Shown piece by piece: positions 1 to 11,338 of a DNA stretch of 49,119 nucleotides (position 1 is its first letter; the number at the start of each line of letters is the position of its first letter). Made by a program: the position numbers and the translations under genes. The DNA comes from Gnetum montanum (lineage: Eukaryota > Streptophyta > Gnetopsida > Gnetales > Gnetaceae), in contig MNCI01004529.1 in NCBI GenBank assembly GCA_015680685.1, positions 295,241 to 344,359 of the forward strand, written 5' to 3'. The notes under the pieces are model-generated. The model was not told the DNA's origin. It saw nothing but the letters and a program-made list of their open reading frames with translations, and made no database searches.

Positions 1-3000
1 ACCATAAACAAGTCTATAAGGGGTCATGCTAGTTGCCATGTGATAAGTAGTTTCTTATGCCCATAGTGCATGGACAAGCCACTCATGCTACTTTTGCTTG
101 TTGTTGTTGACAATCTTCTTGAGCAAGTTGATGATGGTCTTGTTTCTTGCTTCTACTTATCCATTGGCTTGAGGGTAGTAAGGTGATGAGAAAGAATGCT
201 TAATGACTAGGTTTTTGATAGAATTCATTGGTTTCTTGGCTATTGAATTGAGGTTCATTATCCATAACTAAGGTCATGGGTATGTCAAAATGAGCTACAA
301 TGTTGTCTAGGATAAACATGCAAACTTGTTTAGATGTGGTCTTCCTTAGGGAAATAGCCTCAACCCACTTGGTAAAGTATTTGATTTTAGTAATGATGAA
401 GCTATGTCCTACAGAAGATTGAGGCATTATGGGTCAAATGATATCCAGCCCCCTTTGTTGAAATGATCATGTTATCTAGGTTGTATGTAATTCAGTTGGT
501 GATACATGTATCAAGTTGCTATATTGTTGGCATGTGTCACATTGCTTAACATTTTGCATGCAGTCATTTTCCATATAGGGCCAATAGTAGCCTAATCATC
601 TAATATTAGTGGTCATGACTCTAGGTCTTATATGTCCTCCACAAACACCCTCATGGACCTCCTCTAGGACTGTTCTAGCTTTGGTTTTACCTAAGCACTT
701 TAGGAGTATGCCATCATAGGATTGTTAACATAATGTGTTATCACCTACGATGACATACTACTTCAATTGCTTGTGTATGATGTCTTTCTAAGAAGTAGTT
801 AGGCCTTGTCAGGATTCACCATGCATAAGGTAAAATTTGATATCATCATACCACTCCTTGGGAGGGGTAGTATGAACGACGACCACAAATGCATCCTTAA
901 TGTTCTGTGTGATGGGAGTAGCACAATCCACAGTTAAGGTGGGCAACTTGCTAAATACATCTAACACCACTCTAAGGGCTAGTGTTTCAATTACATCAGC
1001 TATGGAAATTTCATTTCAAGGTATGTGTTGGATATCAACATCTATAAATTATTGTAATAATTACTTTGCTAGGTCACAATAAGGTTATAAGTGCTTAGCT
1101 TTGCATGCATAGACTTTGGTTACTTAGTTAACCATAAGTTGTAAATTGCCTTTAATGGCTAGGTGTCTAATTCCCAGGTCATGTGCTACCATTATCCCTC
1201 TTATCAAACCCTCATATTTTGCTATGTTGTTGGTACATGGGAACCCAAAATGATAGGCAAAGGATTGGATTTCACCAAATGGGAATGTTATGATGGTAGC
1301 AACACTAGCCCCATGGGTGTTTGAAGTGCCTCATAACCCTTGGGAACTTGGATAACTATGTTAATGTGTTCATTAGGGAACTTAGGGTATATGGTTGCTT
1401 GGTAATCAATAGGTGAAACTATGAGTTGTACGACTATAGCTTGACCTTTTGTTAAGGACTGAGATACGTAATGGAGGTCGAATTCTATGGTTATGGCTTT
1501 CCATTAGGCTATACGACTACTTTTGTAGATGTTGGTTGTTATGGATCTAAGTATGTAGTCCTTGAAAATTATGTTGACTTGGCTTCTAAAGAGTAGTGTC
1601 TTCATTTCTTCAAAGAGAAGAATAGTGCTAGAGAATACTTCTCCACTTCAGTATATTGGGTCTTGTGGGTAACTAACGCATGGCTAACATAGTATACAAG
1701 CATTTCTACTCCATCATCACATTTCTAATAGAGTAGAGAGGCAATGGATATATCAAATATGGCAAAATAAATGTAAAATGGTTCACCCTCTTGTGGAGGA
1801 TAGACTATCAATAGTTATTTCAACTCTTGCTTTAGGTTTTCAAAGACTTCTTGGCATTGAGTCATCCACTCATAGTGCACTCCTTTCTTAAGCAAGTGTT
1901 GCATAGTCTATAACTTATTCGTAAGCCTAGTTATAAACCTATGAATAAATTGTAATCTACCTTGTAATACTTAAAGCTCCTTAATGTTAATAGGTGTTGG
2001 TAATTTGGATATGGCTTTAACCTTATCAGTATCTACGCGTATCCGTGCTTCAGGGACTACAAAGCCAAGCATCTTAATAGTCTTGACACCCAAGACACAC
2101 TTCTTAGGATTGAGTCTAAGCTCATATTTTAGGTATCTTTTAAGCACATGATCTAGGTCATTAGCATGGTCATCAGCTATCTTAGAATTTAGAGCTACGT
2201 CATTTACATAATCATTAAGCAAACCTAACATGTAATCATTGAAGATATAGCTCATGGCTCTCTGGTATGTCACCTTGGCATTCTTAAGGCCAAAAGACAT
2301 CATGGTATAATAAAAGGTCCCCCATGGGTTCATAAAGGTCATCCTAAACTAATGGTTTGGGTTGATCCTAATTTGGTTATATCTTGAGAATCCATCCATA
2401 AAGGACAATAAGGCATGTTTGGTTGTAGTATCAATAAGTTGATTAATACTAGATAAAGGAAAGTCATCCTTGATGACTAGTTTATTTAGATCTTGGAAAT
2501 CAATGCAAATATGAATACTCCCATTATTCTTAGGGACCACCACTATGTTGGACAACCATTTTGCATAATTGATAGCCATAATGAAACCTGCTTGGTAGAG
2601 CTTTGAGATTTCATTACGAACTATCAAGGCCAGTCCTTCACACTTTTTGTTTAACTAATCTAATGCTAGGATCCAGTATGATGTTGTGCTAGAGTAGATA
2701 TGGGTTTAGGTCTGGCATGTCTTCATATGACTAGGAAAATGCCTTAATGTTGTTTTGTAAGACTTTAGTAATGTCTTTGACACATTGAGGCTCTAGTGAG
2801 GAACTTAGTTTAAGGGTTGTCTCCTCACCATTGTGTGTTGTGACAAGAACCTTAACTAGAGGATCTTTGGTTATGTCTACTAATTCTAAGTCAAGGGTTT
2901 TAAATAGGTTTTTAGGCCATTCTAGAGGTTTCTCTATTGAAGCTATGTGGTCTACAAGACTCTCAAGCTCAAGATCTAGGCAATCAGGGTCGATACACCA

Positions 3001-3105
3001 TTTAATATCACTATGAAGTCCATGTAGATACAAAGGCAAACTGATTTGCTTCCAGGTACTCATACTTTGATCCTGCATATCAACCAAAAGCATATTAAGT
3101 GGCAC
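1..3105 (-). pseudogene. pol: Decayed Tat-lineage pol: linker, RT, RNase H, archaeal-type RNase H, integrase
   Basis: Read from 3105 downward. The pre-RT linker (3105-2731) ends in AFS followed by TAG and then SYEDMP, where the family usually has a Trp. RT follows at about 2730-1960, with the stretch QDLNKLVIKDDFPL and the palm motif YVND at 2210-2199; the family has YVDD, so the second catalytic Asp is Asn (codon 2204-2202). The second RNase H is visible near 1250-1200 as PCTNN-type sequence. Integrase lies at about 480-60, with KYFTKWVEA and MDNEPQFNSQ; its first Asp sits in LDII. An in-frame TGA lies next to LDII, a frameshift lies near 200, and the Gln of NGQ is TAA. The element cannot move on its own. 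The C-terminal end of integrase lies outside the window. Confidence 0.85.
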
Positions 3106-3904
3106 CTAGGTAAAAGTAAATAAATAATGTTAAAATTCCATAAAACATATGCAAATCTAATGCAATCAAGGCCATCTAAGGTCATCAATGAGATAAGGTC
3201 AATTCAAAAAAGTGCAATGAAGGTGAACAAAGTTCTTAGAAAGGTCAAAAAAAGGGAAAATATAGGGAGAAAGGCCACAAATGATCAATAAAGGTCAAAA
3301 TTTTGCTAGTTTAAGGCCTTAGTGGGCCATGATGCCATTTTACAGTCTTGGTGGACTATGATGCCAATTTAAGGCCTTAGCAGGCCATGTTCATATGGTA
3401 TCAAATAGTGGTCAAGGAAGGTTAAACCCCACTATTTGATACCATTTAAAGGACAAAAAAAGACAAATAGGATTATAATAAGACAAACAATGAACACATA
3501 AGGCTATATAAAGGCCATAGAAGGTCCACAAGGCAACATAAGTTCAAAAACAAGTTAAAACATTACATAAGAAGTTAAAAATCAAGCAATTAGGCTACAT
3601 ATGATAGAATTTGGTTAATATAGGTAAAACTTGGTTAATATTTGCCAATTTTAAGCCTTAGTGGGCCATGTTTTGAACCTAGAAGGCTATTAAGTGAGTT
3701 CAGACATCAATCAGGGCTATTTTTGGGTTATTTAGACTTAAAAATCAAGTGTTTTGACCCTTAATATGAAGACTAAGGAAAATTTGTTTTAGGATGTTTA
3801 AAGGTCAAAAATTAAGGTTCCAGGACCTTCCCAAGTTAGCACAAGGTCAAAGCCATCAAAATTGGGCTCCCTAGAGGTCTATAAAGGCTAAAAAGTAGGT
3901 TTTA
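3106..3904 (-). other. Non-coding spacer upstream of pol, rich in AAGGTCAAA-like words
   Basis: No frame survives here. The strand is purine-rich, with recurrent words such as aaggtcaaaa and a short 29-bp direct repeat at 3310-3389 (unit begins tttaaggccttagtgggcc; about 2.8 copies, with a further partial copy near 3650). The same type of sequence lies upstream of pol in copy 2 (42180-43060), including the gccttagtgggcc-like word near 42895, so it belongs to the element family and is not random flank. In Ogre elements the RT-bearing frame is separated from gag-PR by an intron; this spacer sits where that intron would be, but I did not find convincing splice sites. Confidence 0.55.
3310..3389. 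repeat. 29-bp direct repeat, ~2.8 copies
   Basis: Two full units (3310-3338 and 3339-3367) and a partial third (3368-3389) share the pattern tttaaggccttagtgggcc followed by atgatgcca. Each unit contains a small palindromic ggcc core. It lies in the spacer between the tandem array and pol of the large element. Confidence 0.6.
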
Positions 3905-6240
3905 AAGTCTTCCCCCTTTGTTTCCACTTTGGCTACTATGGAAAAGATATGGGTTTAACATGGAGAACCAAAATACAAGTAGAAATAAGGTCAAACATGG
4001 TCAAATAAATGGCTGGAGTCTAGATTTGGAACTTATGCACCTCCTAGCTTCCTTCTGAGCCATTTTGAGGGTTTATAGGTTTTGAAATGACACCCCCCCA
4101 TTTTTCTACGTTGGGCATAGTATCGTCAGTGTGGAAAAATAGGGGGACACTTATTTGATGGATTTAGAATGATTTTGGAGTACTTTGACTATGTTTCTAG
4201 GCCCTTAGGGCTACAAAATTCAATTCTACAAGATTTTAGCTAATTTTAAGCACATTTGAAGGCTATTTAATGGTACTTAAGGTCTTCTCCCCCTTTTTCC
4301 ATGCTAGGGGAGTTACTCTAATGTGGAAGAATGGGGGTAATAGGTTTTGGAGATTGCAATGAGGTTAAACAAGTGAAATCTTAAGCCTATGAGGTCCTGG
4401 GCTTCACTGACGAAGATCTTTGGCTTTTGGGAGTCTCATCTTGCCTCCAAAAGTGGAAAATAAACTTTCCACTTTGTTTCCATGCTAGAAAAGTTAGTCC
4501 ATCATGGAGGATGTAAGAATCTTAGATTAAGGTCAATTTGGGGCACAATCAACTATGCATGTTACCTAATGGGGTTGCTAGGGATAGAGAGCTCAATGTG
4601 GAAAGAAAGGAGAAATGGATTTTTGCCCATCTAGGATTGGTTTTATGAAGTTTAAGGGCTCTAATATCTACTACTAGGGTTCTAGAGTGCATGAAAGGTC
4701 ACTTGGTGTCATTCTGAGGTGTTTAGAAGCCTCAAATAAGTTCTCCCTTGAGTTTCTAAATTGAAGAAGATACCCCTAGCATGGAAAAAGGGATCCCTAG
4801 CATAGAAGAACCATTCATCTTATACCTAGGCCAACTTCGACCTCAATCAACTTTGCATGTCAACCTCCAAGGCTACCAGGGTTGAGGACTAGGGTTTGGT
4901 GTCAAGTTTTGGAAACTTTGAGTATCTCTAACTATTTTTTGTACTTTCCCCCTTCTTTCCATGTTAGGAATGGATAGCTTAGCATGGAAAATAAGGGGGA
5001 ATGGATTTTGACCTTCTAACATTAGTTTCTTGAAGTTTGAAAGTTTCAAATGATGCTGACAAGGTCCTAGAGTGCATACAAATTTGGTTAATGTTGTTCT
5101 AAGGTAGTTATGAACATCAAATGGGTTTCCCATTAATTTTCATGCTAAGCAACATGGAGGGAAGAATTCCCAGCATGGAGACACCATAAAACTTAGATCT
5201 AGCCTAATTTTAACATCAATTGACCATGCATGTCAGCCTTTGGGGCTGCCAAGGTTGAGGACTAGGGTTTGGAGCCAAAACTAGTCATTTTAAAGGTTGT
5301 TAAGTGGTTTTTAGACTTTTCTCAATTTTTCCATGTTGGGACTTCCATGCTTAATGTGGAAAATTTGGGGGAAAGCTTTTTGATACTTTATGATTACTTT
5401 TGGTCATGCATACGGGCTTTTGAGGTTGCTAGCAATGAGGGTCAATGCATGGTTTAAAAGTTTGGCTATCTTGAAGGCTCATGAGTTGTTTTTAAGCTTC
5501 TCCCCATTTTTCCACTTTAGGGATTCCATGATTAGAGTGGAAAAATGGGGGGAAAGCATTTTGATACTTTATGATCACTTTCAGTCATGCATGCAGGTTT
5601 TTAAGGTTATCAGTGTTAACTAGTAACACCCAATGTTAAAATTTTGTTGTTTCAAAATTGATAAGGAATTTTTTGGACTTCCCACCATTCTTCCATGTTG
5701 GGGCTTCTGTGCTCAGCATGCAAAAATGGGGTAAAAGTGTTTTGGTCACTTTTGATCACTTTCGGGTGTGCATGCAAGCTTCCTAGTTTGCTAGTGTCGA
5801 CTGTTAACATCTGATGTCAAAATTTGGTTGTTTCAAGGTTGTTAAGAAACTTTTTAGAATCCCTCCCTTTTCCATGCTAGGGATTCTATGCTGAGTGTGG
5901 AAAATTGGGGGAAAAGCTTTTTGATCTTCTATGATGACTTTTGAGCATGCATGCACATTCATAAGGTTATTGGTGTTGCTTGCTGCTATCTAATGTTGAA
6001 TTTGGATTATTTCAAGGGTCATAAGACATCTTTTGGGCTTCCCCACAATTTTCCATGCTAGGGCTTCCATATTTAACATGGAAAATTAGGGGGAAATATT
6101 TTTTGAACATTTTTGGTCAATCTAGCCATGCATGAGTGGTCATAGGATTGTCGGCATTAGCCATCAATTTTCATGCTAGGCATGGTATTCTTAGCGTGGA
6201 TGCATGAAGGTAAGATTGCCATAATGTTTTAAGTACCAAA
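3905..6240. repeat. Degenerate ~180-bp tandem array with a conserved hairpin and CATGCATG motif in each unit
   Basis: Anchors of the form tttccatgctaggg occur near 3921, 4103, 4296, 4477, 4956, 5138, 5328, 5509, 5690, 5869, 6050 and 6168. In the best-preserved part the spacing is 181, 181, 179 and 181 bp. Each unit carries an inverted repeat. The clearest is ccccatttttccact at 5502-5516 against agtggaaaaatgggg at 5536-5550, a perfect 15-bp stem with a 19-nt loop. Most units also carry a CATGCATG-like word about 75 bp further on (near 5404, 5586, 5767, 5945 and 6126). Units around 4570-4800 are more degenerate. Tandem arrays are known inside Tat/Ogre elements, usually between integrase and the 3' LTR; here the array is on the 5' side of pol. 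Confidence 0.8.
5502..5550. other. Perfect 15-bp stem, 19-nt loop inverted repeat
   Basis: This is the best example of the hairpin found in every unit of the surrounding array. Arms 5502-5516 and 5536-5550 are exact reverse complements; the loop is 5517-5535. Related imperfect versions are centred near 4310, 4975, 5347, 5708, 5888 and 6069. Because the two arms keep pairing while the rest of the unit drifts, selection or gene conversion on the structure is possible, but this is inference. Confidence 0.8.
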
Positions 6241-7654
6241 ATTAGCTAAACTCTCAGCGTTGATGCAAGTTTGGTCAACAGGGAAAGTGTAGGGTGGGGC
6301 CCATAATCCAAAAATTAAAATTTTGAAAAGTAAAGTTGTTTCCCTAGCTAAAACCAATGTGAACTAGACTTTTCCTCCTTTTTCTTCAATGCACTTGTAG
6401 TTATGGTACATTGAATTAGTAGTTGGGGTTTCATTTAGGTTTTAGATGGGTTTTATAAGTTAAGTTTTGTAAATTTTGATCATAATTGTTATCTTTCAAC
6501 AACATCACATTGGAGGAGACCTCTAATAGAGATTCTTGTGGCATCCATAATCAATATTTAGTGTGGAAGCCTTCCATCTCCCCTACAGTCAACATAGAAC
6601 TCCCATCTTCTCCTAATTTTCCTCTTTCTCAATGTTGAGCCTGCCATGGCATCAAAATAGAGAGGAAAGAGTAAGAACCCCATGATCCAAAGGATGGATG
6701 AGCATTCATGAAAGTTATCAAAGGTTCCTAGGCCTATCTCCATTCAAGCCCTATCTGCTACAACTCAAACCTATTTTTACCTTTACTTTTTATGATTTGT
6801 TTAGCTTTTTTGCTTTTTAGATGTTGAGGCCATTTTTTCAAATCTATTCTAGTGGAGGGATTAAAATGAAATTTTGATAAAATTCCATCTCCTATTTTTG
6901 TTGCTCCCATGTAGACCTATAGTTGTTTTATCACTTCAGCTTTTGCAGATTTGATTTTGAAAATAGGGCTTGCTGTTTTGTGCTTTTTATTCTCAAAATC
7001 TTGGGGTATGACCTATTTTTTCCATATATAGGCCTTAAGATTTGTTAAAATTAAATTTTATCAAAATCCAAACCCATTATTTGATGTGAATTTAAATAGG
7101 TTTTAATATTTTTGGCTATTTTGATTGTTTTAATGGCTATATGAAATTTAGGCTTTGGGATTTTTGAAGTTTTACTATGAAAAAGCAAGCCAAGTTGTGT
7201 ACTTTTCTTAGTGAAATGGTTGCATATTTGTGAAATTAAATGTTATGGGTTTGTAGCCTTTTGTTTAAGCTTTCTGATGCTTGTTGTCTCATTTAATTTT
7301 GTTCTAAAACAAGGAAGTTGTGGTTATTTTCCTAACATTGCATAGTTAGGTTGTTTCTGCTACTTTTGTAATTTCACATATCTTTGTGAAATGTTTATAT
7401 AAAAATGGCCAACCTTTTTGTAATTTTATAGTCATTACTACATAGGATTTGGCTTTAGCTTTCCAATGGAGATGGAATCACTCCAATAGGACTTTAAAAA
7501 AATAATTTATAAATTTTTTGCTATTGTTGTGTGAATCATGGCAAAACTCACAGTTGTAGTATATTGCCCAAAATAGGAGTGGTTGATCTGCTTAATTTTG
7601 CTTTTTAAAGAAGAGTAAAAGCTTTTTCTATTTAAATAAGCTTTTATTATGGCT

Positions 7655-7813
7655 TCATGTCTTTTTTCTAAATTTGTGCATAGTTTAGATGTTTTTTTTC
7701 CAAATTTATGCATGCTTTGCATAATTTTAGATGCTTTTTCTAAACTTATGCTTGCTTTTTTTCAAATTTATGCATAATTTAGATGCTTTTTCTAAATTTA
7801 TGCATAATTTAGA
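7655..7813. repeat. ~33-bp AT-rich tandem repeat, about 5 copies
   Basis: The unit is close to ctttttctaaatttatgcat followed by aatttagatg. Successive units start near 7657, 7690, 7732, 7767 and 7787, with small length differences caused by T runs. No function is suggested. Confidence 0.55.
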
Positions 7814-7893
7814 CTAAGACATAATTTTGGCTATAATGTTTTGGCTGTAAAGGTTATGAAATATGGTAGCAATGCTTTTAGAGAATTTCTCAA

Positions 7894-8160
7894 GCTAATT
7901 TAGATAAACATCTAAGAGCTTTTTACAAAGGCTAATTTCACCTTTGACTTAGGAAGTTTTTTCTAAATTTATTGAGAAATTCCAATTGGTCTTGATGCAA
8001 GGATATGCAAGGTTGTAATAATGTTTTCTTGTGAAATCACTTAGGCTAATTTAGATAAACACCTTAGAGCTTTTTACATAGGCTAATTTCACCTCCAACT
8101 AGATGTTTTGTCTAAATTTGCTAGGTAACTCTAATGGGTTCTAATGTTTTTGCTTTGTTT
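7894..8160. repeat. 151-bp tandem duplication
   Basis: The segment beginning gctaatttagataaacatct at 7894 recurs at 8045 as gctaatttagataaacacct. Both are followed by agagctttttaca, an aggctaatttcacct block and a ctaaattt block. The spacing is 151 bp; the second copy fades near 8160. Confidence 0.65.
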
Positions 8161-8456
8161 CATGTAGGGTCTTCTTAAGGTCTATACTCATTATAGTGGA
8201 GTTGGTTGGCATTTTTTGCTACATTGGTCGTTCGAGGACCAATACTCCACAACATGACCTGCCTCTTGGGAAGCTCTCGTTGTGGTTTTGGCTTGGGGCA
8301 AGGGACTTCCTTGCCTGCTTCTTTAGGAACTTCAGTGTGATTTTGTGGTCACACTTGTCTATGGATGTAGTTAGAGTTGTTATGGAGACCTTGTTGCCTC
8401 AGGCATCTAGACTAATTATTAGGTATATTGTTGACAATCTAGTTCCTAAGACCATA

Positions 8457-8482
8457 GGGGGGGGGGGGGGGGGGGGCACAGG
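8457..8482. other. G20 homopolymer next to an assembly gap
   Basis: Twenty consecutive G residues (8457-8476) and a short tail precede the Ns. The run is probably real sequence that stopped the assembly, or an artefact of contig ends. The frame reading through it (8196-8549) has no family features I recognise, apart from some tract-free sequence at 8196-8455. Confidence 0.6.
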
Positions 8483-8545
8483 NNNNNNNNNNNNNNNNNN
8501 NNNNNNNNNNNNNNNNNNNNNNNNNNNNNNNNNNNNNNNNNNNNN
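8483..8545. other. Assembly gap (63 N)
   Basis: Run of 63 undetermined bases. The first visible part of the plus-strand intron-containing gene begins directly after it, so an upstream exon may be hidden here. Confidence 0.99.
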
Positions 8546-8613
8546 GTAATGGTGGTGCATAGAGCCCACACATTATTCTAGAAACCACCTAGCACTGTGT
8601 ATCGTCTACAGGG

Positions 8614-8691
8614 GTAAACATGATTATTGTAATGTTTTTATGATTTTGGCTTAATTACCTTACCTAACTTCATTAATTTAACTTCTTGTAG
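8614..8691 (+). other. Inferred intron 1 of the decayed antisense gene
   Basis: Starts GTAAAC and ends in cttcttgtag. The downstream exon opens a frame that runs through DKFTES and GDFDEYATRFNLVYKK. The exon upstream is mostly in the gap, so the phase cannot be tested. Confidence 0.45.
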
Positions 8692-8959
8692 GTACAAGGT
8701 TAATGATCAGGGCTTGATCATTAATGATTAAATCCTAGAAATGGCTCAAATTATGTTAGACAAATTCACTGAGAGTCCCCAAATTAGAGTTGTTGTGTAT
8801 CAAAAGCTAAGAGGGGACTTTGATGAATACGCCACTAGGTTTAACCTTGTATACAAGAAGTGCAACGATGATAAGATTATGCACAGTTGGTGGGTAGATG
8901 CCAATAGAATGGATTAGAACCTTATAGCTAGAACTCCACATTACAGAAGAAAAGTAAAG

Positions 8960-9064
8960 GTGAACATATAACTTCTAGTGTTTTATGGAATTAAGTATTT
9001 TATTACTTTTCTTGGTTGTTGAAATTGCTCACATTGATGCTAACCTTTGTTTATTACTTCATAG
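8960..9064 (+). other. Inferred intron of the decayed antisense gene (phase 0)
   Basis: Follows ...RRKVK (aag) with GTGAAC and ends ttacttcatag before gaccttccacctcag. The frame continues as DLPPQLMLLYHFHVHV, so the join keeps phase 0. Confidence 0.55.
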
Positions 9065-10119
9065 GACCTTCCACCTCAGTTGATGTTACTATACCACTTT
9101 CATGTTCATGTCATTAGGAGACCCTCATCCTAAAGGTTGGTTATGTGACATCAGCATGAGAATGGCTAAAGGGATAGGTGCTTCAATATGTTCAAGTGAA
9201 CATCCAGCATGCAAGTTTGCTTGATGTATTTATGGCACCTATTCCTTCCATTCCTGCTATGGAGATATTGCATGTTATTAACTCCTTTGATGAGGAGGTT
9301 GGTCGAGCACCATCATTTGAGGTGTTAAGGTGAACATTGATGTAGGTGTTAGCTATTTTTGTGACCTATTTGGTGTCCTTGCTAATGAAGCTAAGGTTTC
9401 CACTAGGACAGGGAGTAAATCAGGCCATTGAGAGGAAGTTCTGGAGTGGCTTGACGCCAGCATGGGCCACTCTAGAATTTTGATGGATAGCTTCCCAAAC
9501 CTTGATGCAAAGAAATCATATCCTTTGTTTAGGTCTTGTGCACTTCCAAAACTGCTATCACAAAAGAAGATAATCAGCCTAGCATAGGGGTGAACCTTTA
9601 AGAAGTTCTTGATAGAGGGCATCAAATTTGATTGGGCTACTACTTTGGCTATTGGGATTTGAGAGGAGATTCTTAAACTCCATGTTGATACCTCTACAAT
9701 AATCCATATGCACTTTGCATTTTTTGTAGGTTATCTAAAGAGGTTTATGGAGTTTTTGGTGGTGTATAGGAATGGACGATGGGCTTCCCAAGACCTAATT
9801 CAACTTTCTAGGCCTTGGATAAACCACATTTATCCAACAGTGTAGGCCTAGAACCCACTAGAGGGGATGGATGAAATGTTATCCATCACCACTAAGAGTC
9901 TTGATGTTAGGTAGTATGAGTCTCCCAATAGTGTTGATGATGATGAGCCCATCTTGTTTCCTGCTAGTGTTTAGGATGCTAGACAATAGCACATGGAGGT
10001 TGAAGGGGCAACTAGAGAGAAACTCAAGAGGCCTATGGAGGAGGCACCCCCAACATTAGATCAACCTACCTTGAAGAAGCTTAAGTTTAAGCTTAAGCCA
10101 TCATAACAGGCAGTTGTAG

Positions 10120-10216
10120 GTATGCTTTGTTTAACTTTGGCTATTTCATGTTTAAAATTTTGTGGCTATTTTATGGTTTTATGTGTTGACTAGTTTTCTA
10201 TGTTCTATGCTTATAG
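10120..10216 (+). other. Inferred intron of the decayed antisense gene (phase 1)
   Basis: GTATGC at 10120 and TTATAG ending 10216. The single base g left of the intron plus at right of it makes one codon (Asp), and the downstream frame is open for 65 codons. Confidence 0.7.
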
Positions 10217-10411
10217 ATAAGCGTCAGCTAATAGCAACCCAAGTTGCTGTAAAGGTAGGAAAAAGGCATGTAGAAGAGAAATTACTAAGGAAACCTATGG
10301 TTGAGGGGCTTGCCAATGTAGGTATAGATGATCTAGATGCCTTGTTTGGTGAGGTGATACTAGGTACCTCTTCCATCATCACCCTAGAGGAGGAGGGGGA
10401 GGAGGAGCTAG

Positions 10412-10501
10412 GTATGCTTATGCTTCACTCTTTTCATTATATTTTATTGGTTATATTTGGTTATCATCCTAACATTTTAATGATTGTTATGCTTATAATA
10501 G
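10412..10501 (+). other. Inferred intron of the decayed antisense gene (phase 1)
   Basis: GTATGC at 10412 and ATAATAG ending 10501; phase 1 is kept, giving ...EEEL-V-PKPPTQASILEF. The start of this intron resembles that of the preceding one (gtatgctt), which suggests related or duplicated introns. Confidence 0.7.
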
Positions 10502-10639
10502 TTCCTAAGCCACCAACACAAGCTTCCATCCTTGAGTTTGGTGTGAAACCATGGGTAGAGACTCTAGATAAAGTGGAGTTCCTACATGGGATGGCTAAGG
10601 ACATCATCAATCGATTACATCAGGTTGCACATGAGATAG

Positions 10640-10735
10640 GTAAGGATTTTGTTTTATGTGCTTTAGTCATAAGCTTTGTTTGCATTATGGTTATTTAAGG
10701 TTTTGTCTTATAGTTGTATTTTATGCTTTTTACAG
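10640..10735 (+). other. Inferred intron of the decayed antisense gene (phase 1)
   Basis: GTAAGG at 10640 and TTTTTACAG ending 10735, with a T-rich tract before the acceptor. Phase 1 is kept, joining HEI to VPFMEWDSNKDME. Confidence 0.7.
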
Positions 10736-11338
10736 TACCATTCATGGAGTGGGACTCCAACAAAGACATGGAGATAGACTCCTTACCTAGACTTCCCTTG
10801 GATGTTTCTAGTGTACCTGTGAAGTTGTATGACACTACCATTGATTTAGTAATGTTGTGCACAAAAGCTTCATGAAAGCTAGAGAGGTCCAACAAATCCC
10901 TATGGGAGGAAGTTGTGGCCTTAAGGGAAAAGACTCAAAGGTAGGAGGACATGATTAGGAATCTCTGAGATTGTAAAGCCTTTGTGGAAGCCTAAGTGGC
11001 TAACTCAGGGGAGTTACAAACCAAGGAGATCACATGGGCTCGCTACTAGCATGTTGTTTAGGAAAAAGTAGTGGTCCCATGAGAGATGGTGGAGCAACAT
11101 ATGTAGATGGACCTCATATTCCAAAATGTTGAGGACTAGAAGGATCACTATGCTTGGGTCCTAGAGTGTGACAAGACACAAAAGGCCCACAAGCATCAGT
11201 ATAAGGCCAATCATGGGGCCTACCTAAAATGGCTTAAGGAAGAGTTTGTTGAAAAACACAAGGGAGAGATGTTCATTTATGGGATGAAAGTAGAAAGTGC
11301 TTATCAACTCTTTGAAAGCACTCTCAAGGTGGAGTAAT

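Larger units (their letters stand above)
6241..8195. other. AT-rich non-coding stretch between array and antisense gene
   Basis: I see no coding frame that holds together on either strand. The stretch is AT-rich with long T runs. It contains two internal repeat tracts, given separately (7655-7813 and 7894-8160). Short frames on the minus strand (6558-6743 and 7507-7722) show no family features; the second is simply a translation of the T-rich repeat. It may be the remains of an untranslated part of the large element or the upstream region of the plus-strand gene that begins near 8546. Confidence 0.4.
8546..11338 (+). pseudogene. Decayed multi-intron protein gene of unrecognised family, antisense to the surrounding retrotransposon
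   Basis: Exons I can join are about 8546-8613, 8692-8959, 9065-9118, 9340-10119, 10217-10411, 10502-10639 and 10736-11338. Five gaps have GT...AG ends: 8614-8691, 8960-9064, 10120-10216, 10412-10501 and 10640-10735. The last three all interrupt a codon after its first base, and the frame continues across each, for example AVV-D-KRQL at 10120-10216. The product reads as a mixed helical protein (WWVDANRMD, IARTPHYRRK, FVGYLKRFMEFLVVYRNGRW), then an acidic linker (LEEEGEEEL) and a charged, coiled-coil-like tail. About twenty in-frame stops are TAG, TAA or TGA at places where CAG, TGG, CAA or CGA fit. I do not recognise the family. Tat elements of other plants are known to carry extra antisense ORFs, sometimes with introns, and this may be one. 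It may also be an unrelated captured host gene. Confidence 0.65.

Noticed and set aside
8196-8549. 117-codon plus-strand frame
   Set aside because: Runs through a G20 homopolymer into Ns; no family features; kept only as possible upstream sequence of the antisense gene.
9353-9625. 90-codon minus-strand frame
   Set aside because: It is the shadow of the plus-strand decayed gene, whose frame here is coherent apart from TAG/TGA stops.
10695-10895. Minus-strand 66-codon frame
   Set aside because: Shadow of the last exon of the plus-strand decayed gene.
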